The notes under the pieces: generated by a model | What the model was told of the DNA's origin: nothing | Databases searched by the model: none | The model's input: only the letters and a program-made list of their open reading frames with translations | From: G039954875 sp039954875 | GTDB lineage: Bacteria > Bacteroidota > Bacteroidia > Flavobacteriales > Blattabacteriaceae | DNA length: 64,000 bases | Direction of reading: 5' to 3' | NCBI GenBank assembly: GCA_039954875.1 | Contig: CP157202.1 | Location: 496,001-560,000 of the forward strand | Shown: positions 41,357 to 50,393 of the stretch, one piece after another | How the letters are laid out: each line of letters starts with the position of its first letter | How positions within the stretch are numbered: the first letter of the stretch is position 1 | Translations under genes and position numbers: made by a program

Positions 41357-41364
41357 CAAAGTTA
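41357..41364 (-). promoter_or_regulatory. Bacteroidota -7 element TAACTTTG for copA
   Basis: Perfect TAnnTTTG match on the minus strand, 15 bases before the copA ATG. Supports 41341 rather than the TTG at 41377 as start. Confidence 0.55.
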
Positions 41365-41399
41365 AGTTGTTCGGCAAGGCCAGCTTTACAAAATTTTAG

Positions 41400-41990
41400 T
41401 GAAAGCTCATCAATTATTTATCTATCTTATCCAAGGATTTGCTAAGTTTATCAGCCAATTACTTGTATTGAGAAGGGGTTATATTGATGATTTTTTTTTT
41501 CAATTTGGATGAAAGGTGTTGCACACTGTAATAAGTAAGTTGATAGGCGATTTAGCTCAAGTTTAATTTATCATAAAACAAAAAATATTTAGCTTTTTCT
41601 ATACCCTGATTGATGGTGTATTTTTCTATAGCGATGCCCTCTACCGATGAGAATAAGTTACTCAGGCGGCTATAATCCCGATGCAAACTACGGACAATAC
41701 TGTCAGAAAGTTTTTCGGAAGAGATTTCTTACTGGTCATGTATCCACGTGATCACAGAGCATTTGATCTACTCAATCTGTCGGGCCTGTCTACTGAATAC
41801 ATAATCAAAGCCTTGTTCTTCCAAATACTCTTTAAAAGTCAAAGCTATTTGATCGTTCAAAGGCTCATAAATCGTTATCATACCAAACTTGACATAACGA
41901 AATGGAGTGTTCAACCGGTTGATGATCTTTTTCACCAGCCAGATGCAACGCCGACACACAATGTTTTTGATGTATATCGATATAGTATCG
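41400..41990 (-). pseudogene. AraC-family regulator remnant upstream of copA
   Basis: Matches a small Bacteroidota AraC-type group with a cysteine-bearing N-terminus often found next to copper ATPases. Pieces: YIKNIVCRRCIWLVKK, PFRYVKFGMITIYEPLNDQI, ALTFKEYLEEQGFDYV (41990-41768), then the DNA-binding domain in fragments: LHRDYSRLSNLFSSVEG, IEKYTINQGIEKAKYFLFYD, IAYQLTYYSVQHLSSKLKK and ITPSQYK. The helix-turn-helix is still legible but stops and a frameshift break the gene. The CRRC motif suggests metal sensing. Same strand as copA and directly upstream of it. Confidence 0.72.
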
Positions 41991-42009
41991 TGTTTTATTT
42001 TTTACCTTT

Positions 42010-42780
42010 GGGGCTTAAAGTATTGGTCTAAGGGTATCAATAATTTTCTTGTCCAACAGCTGATTTGTACCGATAAGCCCTCAATCGTATCCCATATGAA
42101 ATACTTATTGACCGATGGTTTGTGGCAGTGTTGTGGCGAGAAACCCATAGTTATAAAAAAACGATGCATTTAACTTAGAAGAAGTGAAGTATTTAGCCTT
42201 TGATTTGGTGGTCATCTCACCAGGGTCTAGGCATCTGAATGATCCAGTCAATTTTAATATTTGTAAGGAGCTAATAACTTGTTTTCAAAGGACGTCCCAT
42301 CTTTGGGGTCTACCTCGGCCATCAGAGGGATTGTATCGCTTTTTGGTCTATCGGTAGGGCATGAATCTAAGGCTATGCATGGGAAAATATTCACTATCGA
42401 ACATTATCAAAATCAAATTTTCCAAGGGCTGCCTGAGTGCTTTCGCGTGATTCTTTACTATTCGCTCATATTGACCTAGGATGCATGCAACAACCGAGTT
42501 GAGGTCACCCCCCCCACCCCGCCAGGACGGCTGATAAAGTTCCTGATCATGGCTATCAGAGTCAAGGGCATGGAAAATATATAGCTTACAGTTTCATCCG
42601 GAACCATTGGTAAAGAATAAAGAAGTCGGAGTTCCGTTTTGGAAACGGTAGAGCGATCATTGTGGGTTCGGATCTGTTCGCCGAGTATGAGGAGATGCTA
42701 TGAAGGCGTATCCTTTAATCAGGGCGATAAATCTTGCTAAATACAAGCACTCCAGAGAGTATAAAATTATGAATGTAAAA
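42010..42780 (+). pseudogene. pabA: Aminodeoxychorismate/anthranilate synthase glutaminase subunit remnant
   Basis: Class I glutamine amidotransferase of the PabA/TrpG type. Legible pieces: NDAFNLEEVKYLAFDLVVIS with PGSRHLNDP, the nucleophile region read as GLSVGHESKAMHGKI (the family GVCLGHQ is lost), FTIEHYQNQIFQGLPECFRV and YYSLILT, then an AYSFIRNHW remnant of the His-Glu block VQFHPE. Stops, shifts and a run of eight C near 42508 inactivate it. PabA and TrpG cannot be separated, since many bacteria use one protein for both folate and tryptophan. Confidence 0.7.
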
Positions 42781-43682
42781 TGGTAATAGTCAATATTTAA
42801 TTTGACAGTAATAAAAGCCATTAACTTGAACCCTTAGATTAAATAACAAGGCCTGCAGCTACTTTAGCGTAAGGCCAAAATAGCTGCGGGCATGCTATCT
42901 CTTCTTAAAAAAGGGAACTTTTGCCTTCTATTGTTTTCTTTAACAAAGAATATCTATAATAGGATTCTCTAGATGTATGGATATGAACACTTACTGTTGA
43001 GGGATTTGAAGTTTGAGCTTGGTTTGGATATCCCTTTTTAAATATGCTTCCCATTCTTTGGAAAATGTTTTTTCTAAACTTAAAAACTGCTCTTTATTTT
43101 TTTAACACTTTTCATTCCTCTTCCAATTTTTTTTAGTATATAGAGTCGTATCACCGCGACCTGCATGTGCTCGTGCTATATAAAGATTAAATTTGATACT
43201 TGTCAACTTCAGTTTTAACTTCTGTAACGGCTTTTTAAGTAAATTTTTAGGTATTTTTATATCATTCCTTTTAGTTGAAATATATGCTTGAGGTAAAAAT
43301 GAACGTTGTGAAGTAGATGTAGGCTCATTAAACGTATCTTTAAACTTTCCTTTATCATGATTTATAATATTTTATATCTAATTATAGTAATAATAAATAA
43401 AAAAATAATTATTTTTAATAAAAATATAAAATATATGTAAAAAAGATTACCAATAGGTAGGAATCAATCCTTTTGTATTAGGAATTTATTTTTCAAATCC
43501 TAAGCTTATTCCCACAATCTGGTCTCTCACGTCGATGTAATAGCTATAAGTTTTTTAGCGGACGAGGCGAAGCTGTATATTGGACGGTTGCATGCTCTAC
43601 TTATGATCTTTTTGATCTACGGATGGTATTTGATCCAGGATGATCAATCCAATCAAGTTCGGTATATTTTATTATATTTTTT
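42781..43682. other. Debris with an unassigned minus-strand fragment
   Basis: No intact gene. On the minus strand (43333-43000) one frame is open for about 80 codons with one later stop: NEPTSTSQRSFLPQAYISTK, NDIKIPKNLLKKPLQKLKLK, IARAHAGRGDTTLYTKKNW, SLEKTFSKEWEAYLKRDI. Lysine-rich and possibly DNA-binding, but not recognised. The rest, especially 43360-43450, is AT-rich. It lies beside an integrase fragment, so it may be debris of a lost mobile element. Confidence 0.4.
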
Positions 43683-43937
43683 TTAACCTATAGGTTCTAT
43701 TACCCCATAGCATTTTGATATCTTGATATCGGAAAACTTTAATCCGATAAGGATTGAAAATAGAGCTGCACGTTTCAATAGATGATTATTATATGGAATT
43801 TTTATCAGCCTGTTCAGTTCTTCAATAGTCAGATATTCCTGTCTAATTTCAATCACCTTTATGGGTTGTGCTTTAGTATTAAAATCAACTTGTACGATAT
43901 CATCTTTTTTATACAACTGCTCCAACGCGGTTTCCAC
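43683..43937 (-). pseudogene. Tyrosine recombinase (phage/transposon integrase) fragment
   Basis: 84 codons resembling the start of the catalytic domain of Bacteroidota tyrosine recombinases: KAQPIKVIEIRQEYLTIEEL, NRLIKIPYNNHLLKRAALFS and ILIGLKFSDIKISKCYGVI, corresponding to the REYLT-EEL and LFS-TGLRFSDI blocks. In active enzymes the first catalytic Arg is in TGLRFSD; here it is Lys (GLKFSD). The H-x-x-R box and catalytic Tyr are absent. No flanking repeats or att site are visible. It marks an old mobile element. Confidence 0.65.
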
Positions 43938-44279
43938 TTTATTGAGGTAAAAAACGACTGAATTTTTTGAAAGATTTGTTTTGAATACTTCATTATAGGT
44001 AATTTACTTTTAATGACACAAAAAGTAATCAATTATGAGAATAAATGTTTTATATATTCTGACGGTTGATGTTATATATTAACCTGTTTTTATGATTGAC
44101 TATTGAACTTGGAACTCAAAAGAGGTAGTACGAACATTAGAAATATGAAGCGAAATAGTATAATTAAGTTTTGTGCTCTTGATAAGATGATAAGTTATGA
44201 TAAATTTATTAAAGCTGGATTTATACCCCAACCGTTGTAAATAGATGACTGTAGTCAATCCCCCTATACCTCCCTCCTA
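43938..44279. other. Intergenic debris
   Basis: About 340 AT-rich bases between the integrase fragment and the MFS remnant. No gene, RNA or repeat recognised. Confidence 0.45.
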
Positions 44280-45480
44280 TAATTAATATCTTACGTTCTT
44301 TCATCATCTTTTCCCTTGATAATATTAGACCTATATATAGAAGAAAAAACACCACAGCCAAAAGACTTATAAAGAAAGCTGCTACACCTAATAAATGTAA
44401 ATCCCACACATAGATAAATAAATATATAAATAAATTATCCGTTACTATTCCTAAGTATAAAACAGAATCGTTTAAGGAAACAATAAACGTTCCAAACTGT
44501 TTTGAAAGATCTAGTAAACCTATGTTAAATCGGCATCAGGTATATCCAACCTGTGACACCCAAAACAAAAAGTACCAAGCAAACATAAATTGGCCGATCA
44601 TAAATCCATATTAATTAAAAGCAAAGAAATCAAAAGCACATTCCTCCCATTAATTTTATCAGTCCCATACCCAGTTAGGATATTCCTCTCCAACACAGCT
44701 CTAAAACTAAAGCATACCAAGGCGAAATAGGCAAAATGCGCAAACTTTATAGAGGAGAGTCTGTCCCAATATCGGAATGATATAAAACAATAAATCATGT
44801 GCTCAGACAAAATATCCATAAAGGTGATCAAAAGGTTAAAAATCATGAGTTTATGAACTATTATATAAAGTCGGCTCTTTCAAAGGATATACCTCTCATA
44901 GACGTCTAAAGGAGGTAACAGCCAATATACTTCCAAAAGGGGTATATAACCCAAAGCCATTAGGCTGAACAAGGATATTTGCTAGTCAAACCATTGACTA
45001 ATGAAGGTTCCTAATGGGATCCCCAAATCGGTAGCTAATGTCATCACGCCTATGATCAAAGAGAGCGTGCGTAACTTTTTTTATTTTCAATGACAATCAA
45101 AATTGATATAGCCGAAGCCTGAGGAGTAAACTAAGAGGCTCCAGAAGCTGCTATTATCCGACCCAATGCCACTGTGAAAAAGGTATGCGACAAAACTGAT
45201 ACAATATTCCCTAAAATAAACAAAGCCAAAGCGATCAATAGAATGTTTTTTTTATGAAGTCCGATAGTTAGCTAGTCACTTATCGTAGCAAAAATCGTAT
45301 AGGAGAAGGAAAATATCATAATAAGCTATCCTGCCATAGAGGAATGAATATGCAGATTATGAGCAATTTCCTCAAGCACCCCAGCAATGATAAAGGCATC
45401 AGTACCAATGGTAAAAGCCACTATAGCAAGGACTCCAAGTATTATGTTGTATTTTATAAATAATTTATAATTTGATTTTA
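44280..45480 (-). pseudogene. MFS exporter (AraJ/arabinose-efflux type) remnant
   Basis: Hydrophobic segments in family order from the right end: LGVLAIVAFTIGTDAFIIAG, VLEEIAHNLHIHSSMAG, LIMIFSFSYTIFATIS, LLIALALFILGNIVSVLSH, RIIAASGAS, SLIIGVMTLATDLGIPLGTF, ISLFSLMALGYIPLLEVYWL, then in another frame VLERNILTGYGTDKINGRNV and AAFFISLLAVVFFLLYIG near the end. Stops and frameshifts occur between nearly every helix pair. About 1.2 kb, full family length. A second remnant of the same family is at 50394 on the other strand. Confidence 0.72.
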
Positions 45481-45657
45481 ATATACTAAAATATATCCGC
45501 TATATCCCATAAGATTTTACCCTTACTAGTGGAAAAATACTCTTTCCATTTACTATCTTTCATCATAAAGGAAAGTTATGCGCATGGAAATCCCATCGGC
45601 AACTGGCACTGAGACATAAGTCATAAGAATCAATCTATCGGGAATTAATTTGAAAAA

Positions 45658-47034
45658 CTACTTTCCGATACAGAAATGCGAAAATATATTCCCAAGTAGA
45701 TCATCTGTAGTGACTTCGCCAGTGATTTCTCCCAAATGGTGTAAGGCTTGACGGATCTCTACTGCGACTAAATCCACTGATAGATTTTGACCCATACCTT
45801 GACGAACACATAACACAGCTTCTAGGGCTTTTTGTAAGGCTTCATAATGCCTGCTTTGGATGAGCACCACATTTTGTCCCTGCAAAGTTTTACGATCGAT
45901 CAAAGCAACTAAAGCATTTTTCAAATTCTCGATACCTCTAGCCTGCTTAGCTGAAATGGTGAGAAAGTTTGCGGGTGGATCTCCTTGAAAATTAACTTGT
46001 GAAAGATCAGATTTATTGACAATGATAAAAATTTTTTTGTCAGGGTATTGTGCCTGAAGTTCAACAAGCTCAGCATGGATCTTTTGCTCGTCAAAAGTAA
46101 CGGCATCGAAGAGATATAGGATCACTTGAGCTTGCTCCATTTTTTCGAAGGTCTTCTGAATACCAATACTCTCAATCCGATCTTCTGTTGAGCGAATACC
46201 TGCAGTATCGACGAAACGAAATCGTATCCCATGCAAAACCATCTCTCCTTCGATAGCATCCCGTGTAGTACCTGCTATTTCTGATACGATAGCACGTTCT
46301 TCGCTCAGCAAGATATTTAGCAAGGTAGATTTACCCACATTAGTAGCTCCGACGATAGCTACCGGAATGCCATGCTTGACTGCATTGCCTAGAGCAAACG
46401 AATCTATCAATCGCCTCAAATTCTCTTCCAATATATCCAAAAGTTGATACAGATTCGATCGATTGGCAAAGGTTACATCTTCCTCAGCAAAATCTAGCTC
46501 AAGCTCGATTAGAGAAGCAAAATCGATCAACTCTTTACGTAACTTTTTGATCCGATTGGAAATTCCACCTCGCAATTGCTTCATCGCTACCTGATGGGCT
46601 GCTTCAGATTCGGAAGCGATTAAATCGGCTACGGCTTCGGCCTGTGAAAGATCCAATTTACCGTTGAGGAAGGCACGTAAGGTAAATTCACCGGTACGGG
46701 CCAAACGCCCTTCCTTTCTGATAAGCCATTGTAAAAGCTGCTGCTGGATGTATGAGGAACCATGGCAAGAGATCTCCACTACATCTTCGCCCGTATAGGA
46801 ATGCGGTGCTCTGAACAAAGAGACCAAGACCTGATCAAGAATCCCCCCCCCATCGGATAAATGTCCTAGATGGATGGTATGGGAGGGCTGATCTCTTAAC
46901 CGTTTACTGGGTCGAATAGGATAAAAAATTTTTTCAACAATGGGTACAGCCTCAGGCCCTGAGAGACGTACCACGGCAATAGCTCCTGCGCCGCCAGGTG
47001 TAGCTAAGGCAACAATGGTATCGGTGTGAAACAT
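45658..47034 (-). CDS. mnmE: tRNA modification GTPase MnmE
   Basis: With MnmG it adds the 5-carboxymethylaminomethyl group to U34 of several tRNAs. 458 residues from ATG 47034 (MFHTDTIVALATPGGAGAIA); a TTG at 47082 begins a longer, unlikely frame. Parts: N-terminal tetrahydrofolate-binding domain, helical domain with LDLSQAEAVADLI, and an inserted G domain with G1 GATNVGKS (229-236), G2 GTTRD (255-259), G3 DTAG and G4 NKSD. It ends with FCIGK, the conserved Cys motif. A run of nine C on the plus strand (46853-46861) codes Gly62-Gly64 in frame. All catalytic motifs are present. Confidence 0.97.
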   Translation of the reverse strand: MFHTDTIVALATPGGAGAIAVVRLSGPEAVPIVEKIFYPIRPSKRLRDQPSHTIHLGHLSDGGGILDQVLVSLFRAPHSYTGEDVVEISCHGSSYIQQQLLQWLIRKEGRLARTGEFTLRAFLNGKLDLSQAEAVADLIASESEAAHQVAMKQLRGGISNRIKKLRKELIDFASLIELELDFAEEDVTFANRSNLYQLLDILEENLRRLIDSFALGNAVKHGIPVAIVGATNVGKSTLLNILLSEERAIVSEIAGTTRDAIEGEMVLHGIRFRFVDTAGIRSTEDRIESIGIQKTFEKMEQAQVILYLFDAVTFDEQKIHAELVELQAQYPDKKIFIIVNKSDLSQVNFQGDPPANFLTISAKQARGIENLKNALVALIDRKTLQGQNVVLIQSRHYEALQKALEAVLCVRQGMGQNLSVDLVAVEIRQALHHLGEITGEVTTDDLLGNIFSHFCIGK

Positions 47035-47214
47035 AAGTGGTAAATGTACACGTTGCAAAAGCTTCCTAATGAATTGGGACAAATTCCTAGATCACACTGG
47101 ACAAAGTACAATGAAATGAGAATTTTGTCTAACTTCTGATTAGATTAATGCAGTGAGCATTTCATGAATAACCTTTGTCCCTTCCATCCTATTTCGATAA
47201 AAAGCCATTTATTT

Positions 47215-47985
47215 CTTGGCAAAAGCTTTTTTGATCATCTACTTTTTAATCTTCAGTTTTTCTACCTACACACAAGAAAATTTAAAAAATGTAACGATCA
47301 ATTAAATTTCGACCATGCCCCTCAAGGGAACTGAAAAAAAATGACGGTGGAAAAATTAAATTTTACCGATCTTTCATCGCTTTAGGAACAGTCCTGAGTT
47401 TATGTATGATGAGAAAAGACCTCCAAAAAGGTATGAAAAAAATCGACATACGTATCGACGACCATATCCAATACGCCTCTTATCACAACGTTTTATTTGG
47501 TCTATATCATAGGTATCAAGTACAAAAATACCATTTTGAATCAGACGAAATACTTAATCATCTTAGGGCTTATTACAGGCCATAACTGAGGGGGTCAAAT
47601 GAATTATATATATCGACAAGACGGATGGAACGTCTTATGCCTTCTCTTCGGGACATAAACTCATTGGCCTTTGCCGGAGCAATAGTTCTACACTAAGAAT
47701 TCAAGGATTTAAATCCATATTGGGCTTACAGCGGCTAACTTTTATCTACAGTTACTTCTATCTTGTGTGTGATGAATTACAAGTATTAGACTTTTTATGT
47801 ATTGATTGCTGCAGGACTGAGCATCTTGGTGACACATCTGGTATATTGTTTTGAACCCATGAAAAGTTGGGCCCAACTTTTCATGGAATAAGAAGTAATT
47901 GACTATCATCTTTACGTCATGCCTCCTCGGTATAAAAAAGTATCAGTTTTGCTCTACTATTTTGAGGGTGTTTGTTTAGAGTCTC
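47215..47985 (+). pseudogene. PAP2-family membrane phosphatase remnant
   Basis: PAP2 phosphatases act on lipid phosphates at the membrane. Order of pieces: GTVLSLCMMRKDLQKGMKKI, DIRIDDHIQYAS, FYLVYIIGIKYKN, NYIYRQDGWN (where active enzymes have the RP-G block), a mutated SGH region (CLLFGT), then SLAFAGAIVLH stop EFKDLNPYWAYSG, a segment matching RVMNYKHYTSDVL-type C-terminal catalytic motif as VMNYKY stop TFYVLIAAGLSILVTHLVY, and CFEPMKSWAQ. Catalytic His and Arg positions are damaged as well as the frame. Confidence 0.7.
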
Positions 47986-47995
47986 TTCGAACAAT

Positions 47996-48655
47996 TCACT
48001 GCTCCTTGATTAACAAATTCTCAGCAAATTCTCGGGAAATGTTCACTGGGTGATCTTTCCCGATACGAATTATGACAGAACCGTTAAAAGGAACTTTGTC
48101 GACGAGCTGTATCTCAGTACCTATCTCAATGCTAAGCTTTTGGAGGTATTGCAAGAAATCAGAAGAACTGTCCTTGACAGCGACCACTCGGCCGATACTC
48201 TCCAATTGTGCTTCAGAAAGAGGAATCCTATCACCCGGACGCATAAAACCATCAGCTTGAGGTATAGGATCACCATGTGGGTCATATTGAGGGTATTCCA
48301 GATAATGTTCCAAACGTTTTAGTAAATCCGAAGCTTTGACGTGCTCAAGTTGCTCGGCGATATCGTGTACCTCATCCCAAGTATAAAGAAGCTTTTCCAA
48401 AAGGAAAAACTCCCAAAGTCTATGTGATCGAATGATCTCTAAAGCCATATTTTGACCTTTTTCCGTCAGACGAATGCCTCGTTTTTTTTCATAAAGTACC
48501 CACTGCTTCTCGACTAATTTTTTGATCATCTCTATCACTGAAGCAGCACTGATCTTTAGCCTCTTAGCCAACATAGCAGGCGAGACTTTAGACTCTTTGT
48601 CCTCTAAGTGGCAAATGGTTTTGAGGTAATTTTCTTCAGAAAGGGAGTGTATCAC
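47996..48655 (-). CDS. mntR: DtxR/MntR-family metal-dependent transcriptional regulator
   Basis: Iron- or manganese-responsive repressor, 219 residues. Winged helix N-terminal domain (MIHSLSEENYLKTICHLEDK, SPAMLAKRLKISAASVIEMI, KRGIRLTEKGQNMALEIIRS), dimerisation and metal-binding domain (HRLWEFFLLEKLLYTWDEVH, EQLEHVKASDLLKRLEHYL, YPQYDPHGDPIP), and a C-terminal FeoA-like SH3 domain. The His, Glu and Cys/Asp ligand region around HRLWE and EQLEH is intact. Transcribed away from mntH with 123 bases between; I infer that it represses mntH, and perhaps itself, through the palindrome at 48708. Confidence 0.93.
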   Translation of the reverse strand: MIHSLSEENYLKTICHLEDKESKVSPAMLAKRLKISAASVIEMIKKLVEKQWVLYEKKRGIRLTEKGQNMALEIIRSHRLWEFFLLEKLLYTWDEVHDIAEQLEHVKASDLLKRLEHYLEYPQYDPHGDPIPQADGFMRPGDRIPLSEAQLESIGRVVAVKDSSSDFLQYLQKLSIEIGTEIQLVDKVPFNGSVIIRIGKDHPVNISREFAENLLIKEQ

Positions 48656-48675
48656 GGATAAGATTTCTTATCGAG

Positions 48676-48683
48676 CAAATTTA
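48676..48683 (-). promoter_or_regulatory. Candidate Bacteroidota -7 element TAAATTTG for mntR
   Basis: Perfect TAnnTTTG match on the minus strand, 20 bases before the mntR ATG. Confidence 0.5.
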
Positions 48684-48707
48684 AGCAATTGTAAAAAAAT
48701 CGAAATT

Positions 48708-48717
48708 AGGTATACCT
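48708..48717. promoter_or_regulatory. Candidate MntR operator between mntR and mntH
   Basis: Perfect 10-base palindrome AGGTATACCT, set in TTAGGTATACCTTA, which resembles the TTAGG...CCTAA half-sites of DtxR-type operators. It lies between the two divergent promoter elements, where binding could control both genes. Inference only. Confidence 0.45.
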
Positions 48718-48749
48718 TATTTGATTTATAAAGTATGCCATCCTATTGA

Positions 48750-48757
48750 TATCTTTG
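48750..48757 (+). promoter_or_regulatory. Bacteroidota -7 element TATCTTTG for mntH
   Basis: Perfect TAnnTTTG match, 21 bases before the mntH ATG. Confidence 0.6.
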
Positions 48758-48778
48758 TAAAATTAATTTATAAATTTT

Positions 48779-50107
48779 ATGTCCGACAATACTTCTACAA
48801 CAGGCTGGCGAAAAGAAAATAAAACCCCATCACTTTCGGAAGTTTTTTCATCTGTCCCCATACCAAAGAAAGGCGGTTTTTGGAAAAAGCTCTTTGCTTT
48901 CAGCGGGCCAGGATTATTGATCGCTGTAGGATACATGGATCCAGGCAATTGGGCTACGGACATTGCTGGAGGGGCTCAATTTGGGTACACCCTACTATCA
49001 GTTATTTTGGTATCAAACATCTTCGCCATACTGTTGCAGTACTTGGCCGTCAAGTTGGGTGTGGTGACTGAGCGTGACTTGGCTCAAGCTTGCCGAGATC
49101 ATTATCCGCCTACGATCAATTTTATCTTATGGATACTATGTGAAATCGCCATTGCCGCTTGTGATCTAGCTGAGGTGATTGGCTCGGCACTAGCGCTAAA
49201 TATGCTCTTCGGCCTACCTATGACCCTGGGTGTAGCGATTACGGCTTTGGATGTAATGATTATCCTTTTTTTTCAATATAAAGGCTTTCGATATATCGAA
49301 GGTGTAGTGGCTGTATTGATTTTGACTATTTCGATATGTTTTGGTTTTGAGATCGTCAACTCTCAGCCAGATGTCTTGCCTATGCTCAAGGGATTGATCC
49401 CTGACTATGAGATCCTGACCAATCCCCGTGCACTATACATCGCTATAGGTATAATGGGTACTACAGTGATGCCTCATAATCTTTACTTGCATTCAAGCTT
49501 GATCCAAACACGTAATTATCCGCGTAGCAACAAAGGTAAAAAGATGGCGATCAGATACGCTACCATCGACAGCACTTTGTCCCTATCTTTAGCCTTCTTC
49601 ATCAATGCAGCGATATTGATTGTTTCAGCGGCAGCTTTCCACAAGACAGGACATACAGAGGTAGCAGATATTACCGATGCTCATGAATTGCTCATACCAC
49701 TGTTGGGATCAGGCTTAGCTAGTGTGCTCTTTGCTGTAGCTCTGCTAGCCTCGGGTCAAAACTCTACGCTGACAGGTACTCTTGCTGGACAGATAGTCAT
49801 GGAGGGTTTCGTTAATATCCGTATAAAACCTTGGGTACGGCGTCTTATTACCCGCTTAATCGCTATCGTACCGGCAATGGTCGTGGCTATTGTCTACGGT
49901 GAAAAGGGTACAGCTCAGCTGCTAGTATTCAGCCAAGTGATCCTCTCATTACAACTGAGCTTTGCCGTCATACCTCTAATTACCTTCACCAATGATAAAC
50001 AAAAAATGGAATACTTTGCCAATGGACCTCTTTTGAAATTTTTGGCTTGGGTTATCGTTATCATCATCATTACTTTGAACTTATTCCTCCTGTACGATGC
50101 TTTCTGA
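48779..50107 (+). CDS. mntH: Nramp-family divalent metal transporter MntH
   Basis: Proton-coupled importer of Mn2+ (and Fe2+) in the inner membrane. 442 residues, about eleven helices. The metal-site motifs are intact: DPGN (residues 54-57, in GYMDPGNWATDIAGGAQFGY) in helix 1 and MPH (231-233, in TTVMPHNLYLHSSLIQTR) in helix 6. The N-terminal 35 residues are polar and include VPIPKKGGFWKKLF. Divergent from mntR with a shared control region. Its retention together with its regulator, while many other transporters are dead, points to a continuing need for manganese or iron uptake. Confidence 0.97.
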   Translation: MSDNTSTTGWRKENKTPSLSEVFSSVPIPKKGGFWKKLFAFSGPGLLIAVGYMDPGNWATDIAGGAQFGYTLLSVILVSNIFAILLQYLAVKLGVVTERDLAQACRDHYPPTINFILWILCEIAIAACDLAEVIGSALALNMLFGLPMTLGVAITALDVMIILFFQYKGFRYIEGVVAVLILTISICFGFEIVNSQPDVLPMLKGLIPDYEILTNPRALYIAIGIMGTTVMPHNLYLHSSLIQTRNYPRSNKGKKMAIRYATIDSTLSLSLAFFINAAILIVSAAAFHKTGHTEVADITDAHELLIPLLGSGLASVLFAVALLASGQNSTLTGTLAGQIVMEGFVNIRIKPWVRRLITRLIAIVPAMVVAIVYGEKGTAQLLVFSQVILSLQLSFAVIPLITFTNDKQKMEYFANGPLLKFLAWVIVIIIITLNLFLLYDAF

Positions 50108-50393
50108 ATGGTGTGAGTAGCTTTGTAGGTGATGATGTTAAAATAATTGGTATCCAAAGTACCGATCTCACTCATGATAAAGGGGAACTTTTGCACCGTG
50201 GTGATGATTTTTTGGCTTCTTGCATAACCGTTTTTATTAGCCGATTGTACTGCAGAAAGTATTCATTAGACAATTTTTTGATTAAGAATGAATTTCTATC
50301 GATGTTCCGAAGATATAATATATCGAATAAAGCCCCTTAGTCTCCCTTGAGTTTTTGTTACTTTGCTCAAATTTATAGGTCTAATACTCATCT

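Noticed and set aside
46853..46861. Firm claim of phase variation at G tracts
   Set aside because: Only one sequence is available and similar tracts are common in pseudogenes, so slippage without function is the simpler reading; kept only as a testable finding.
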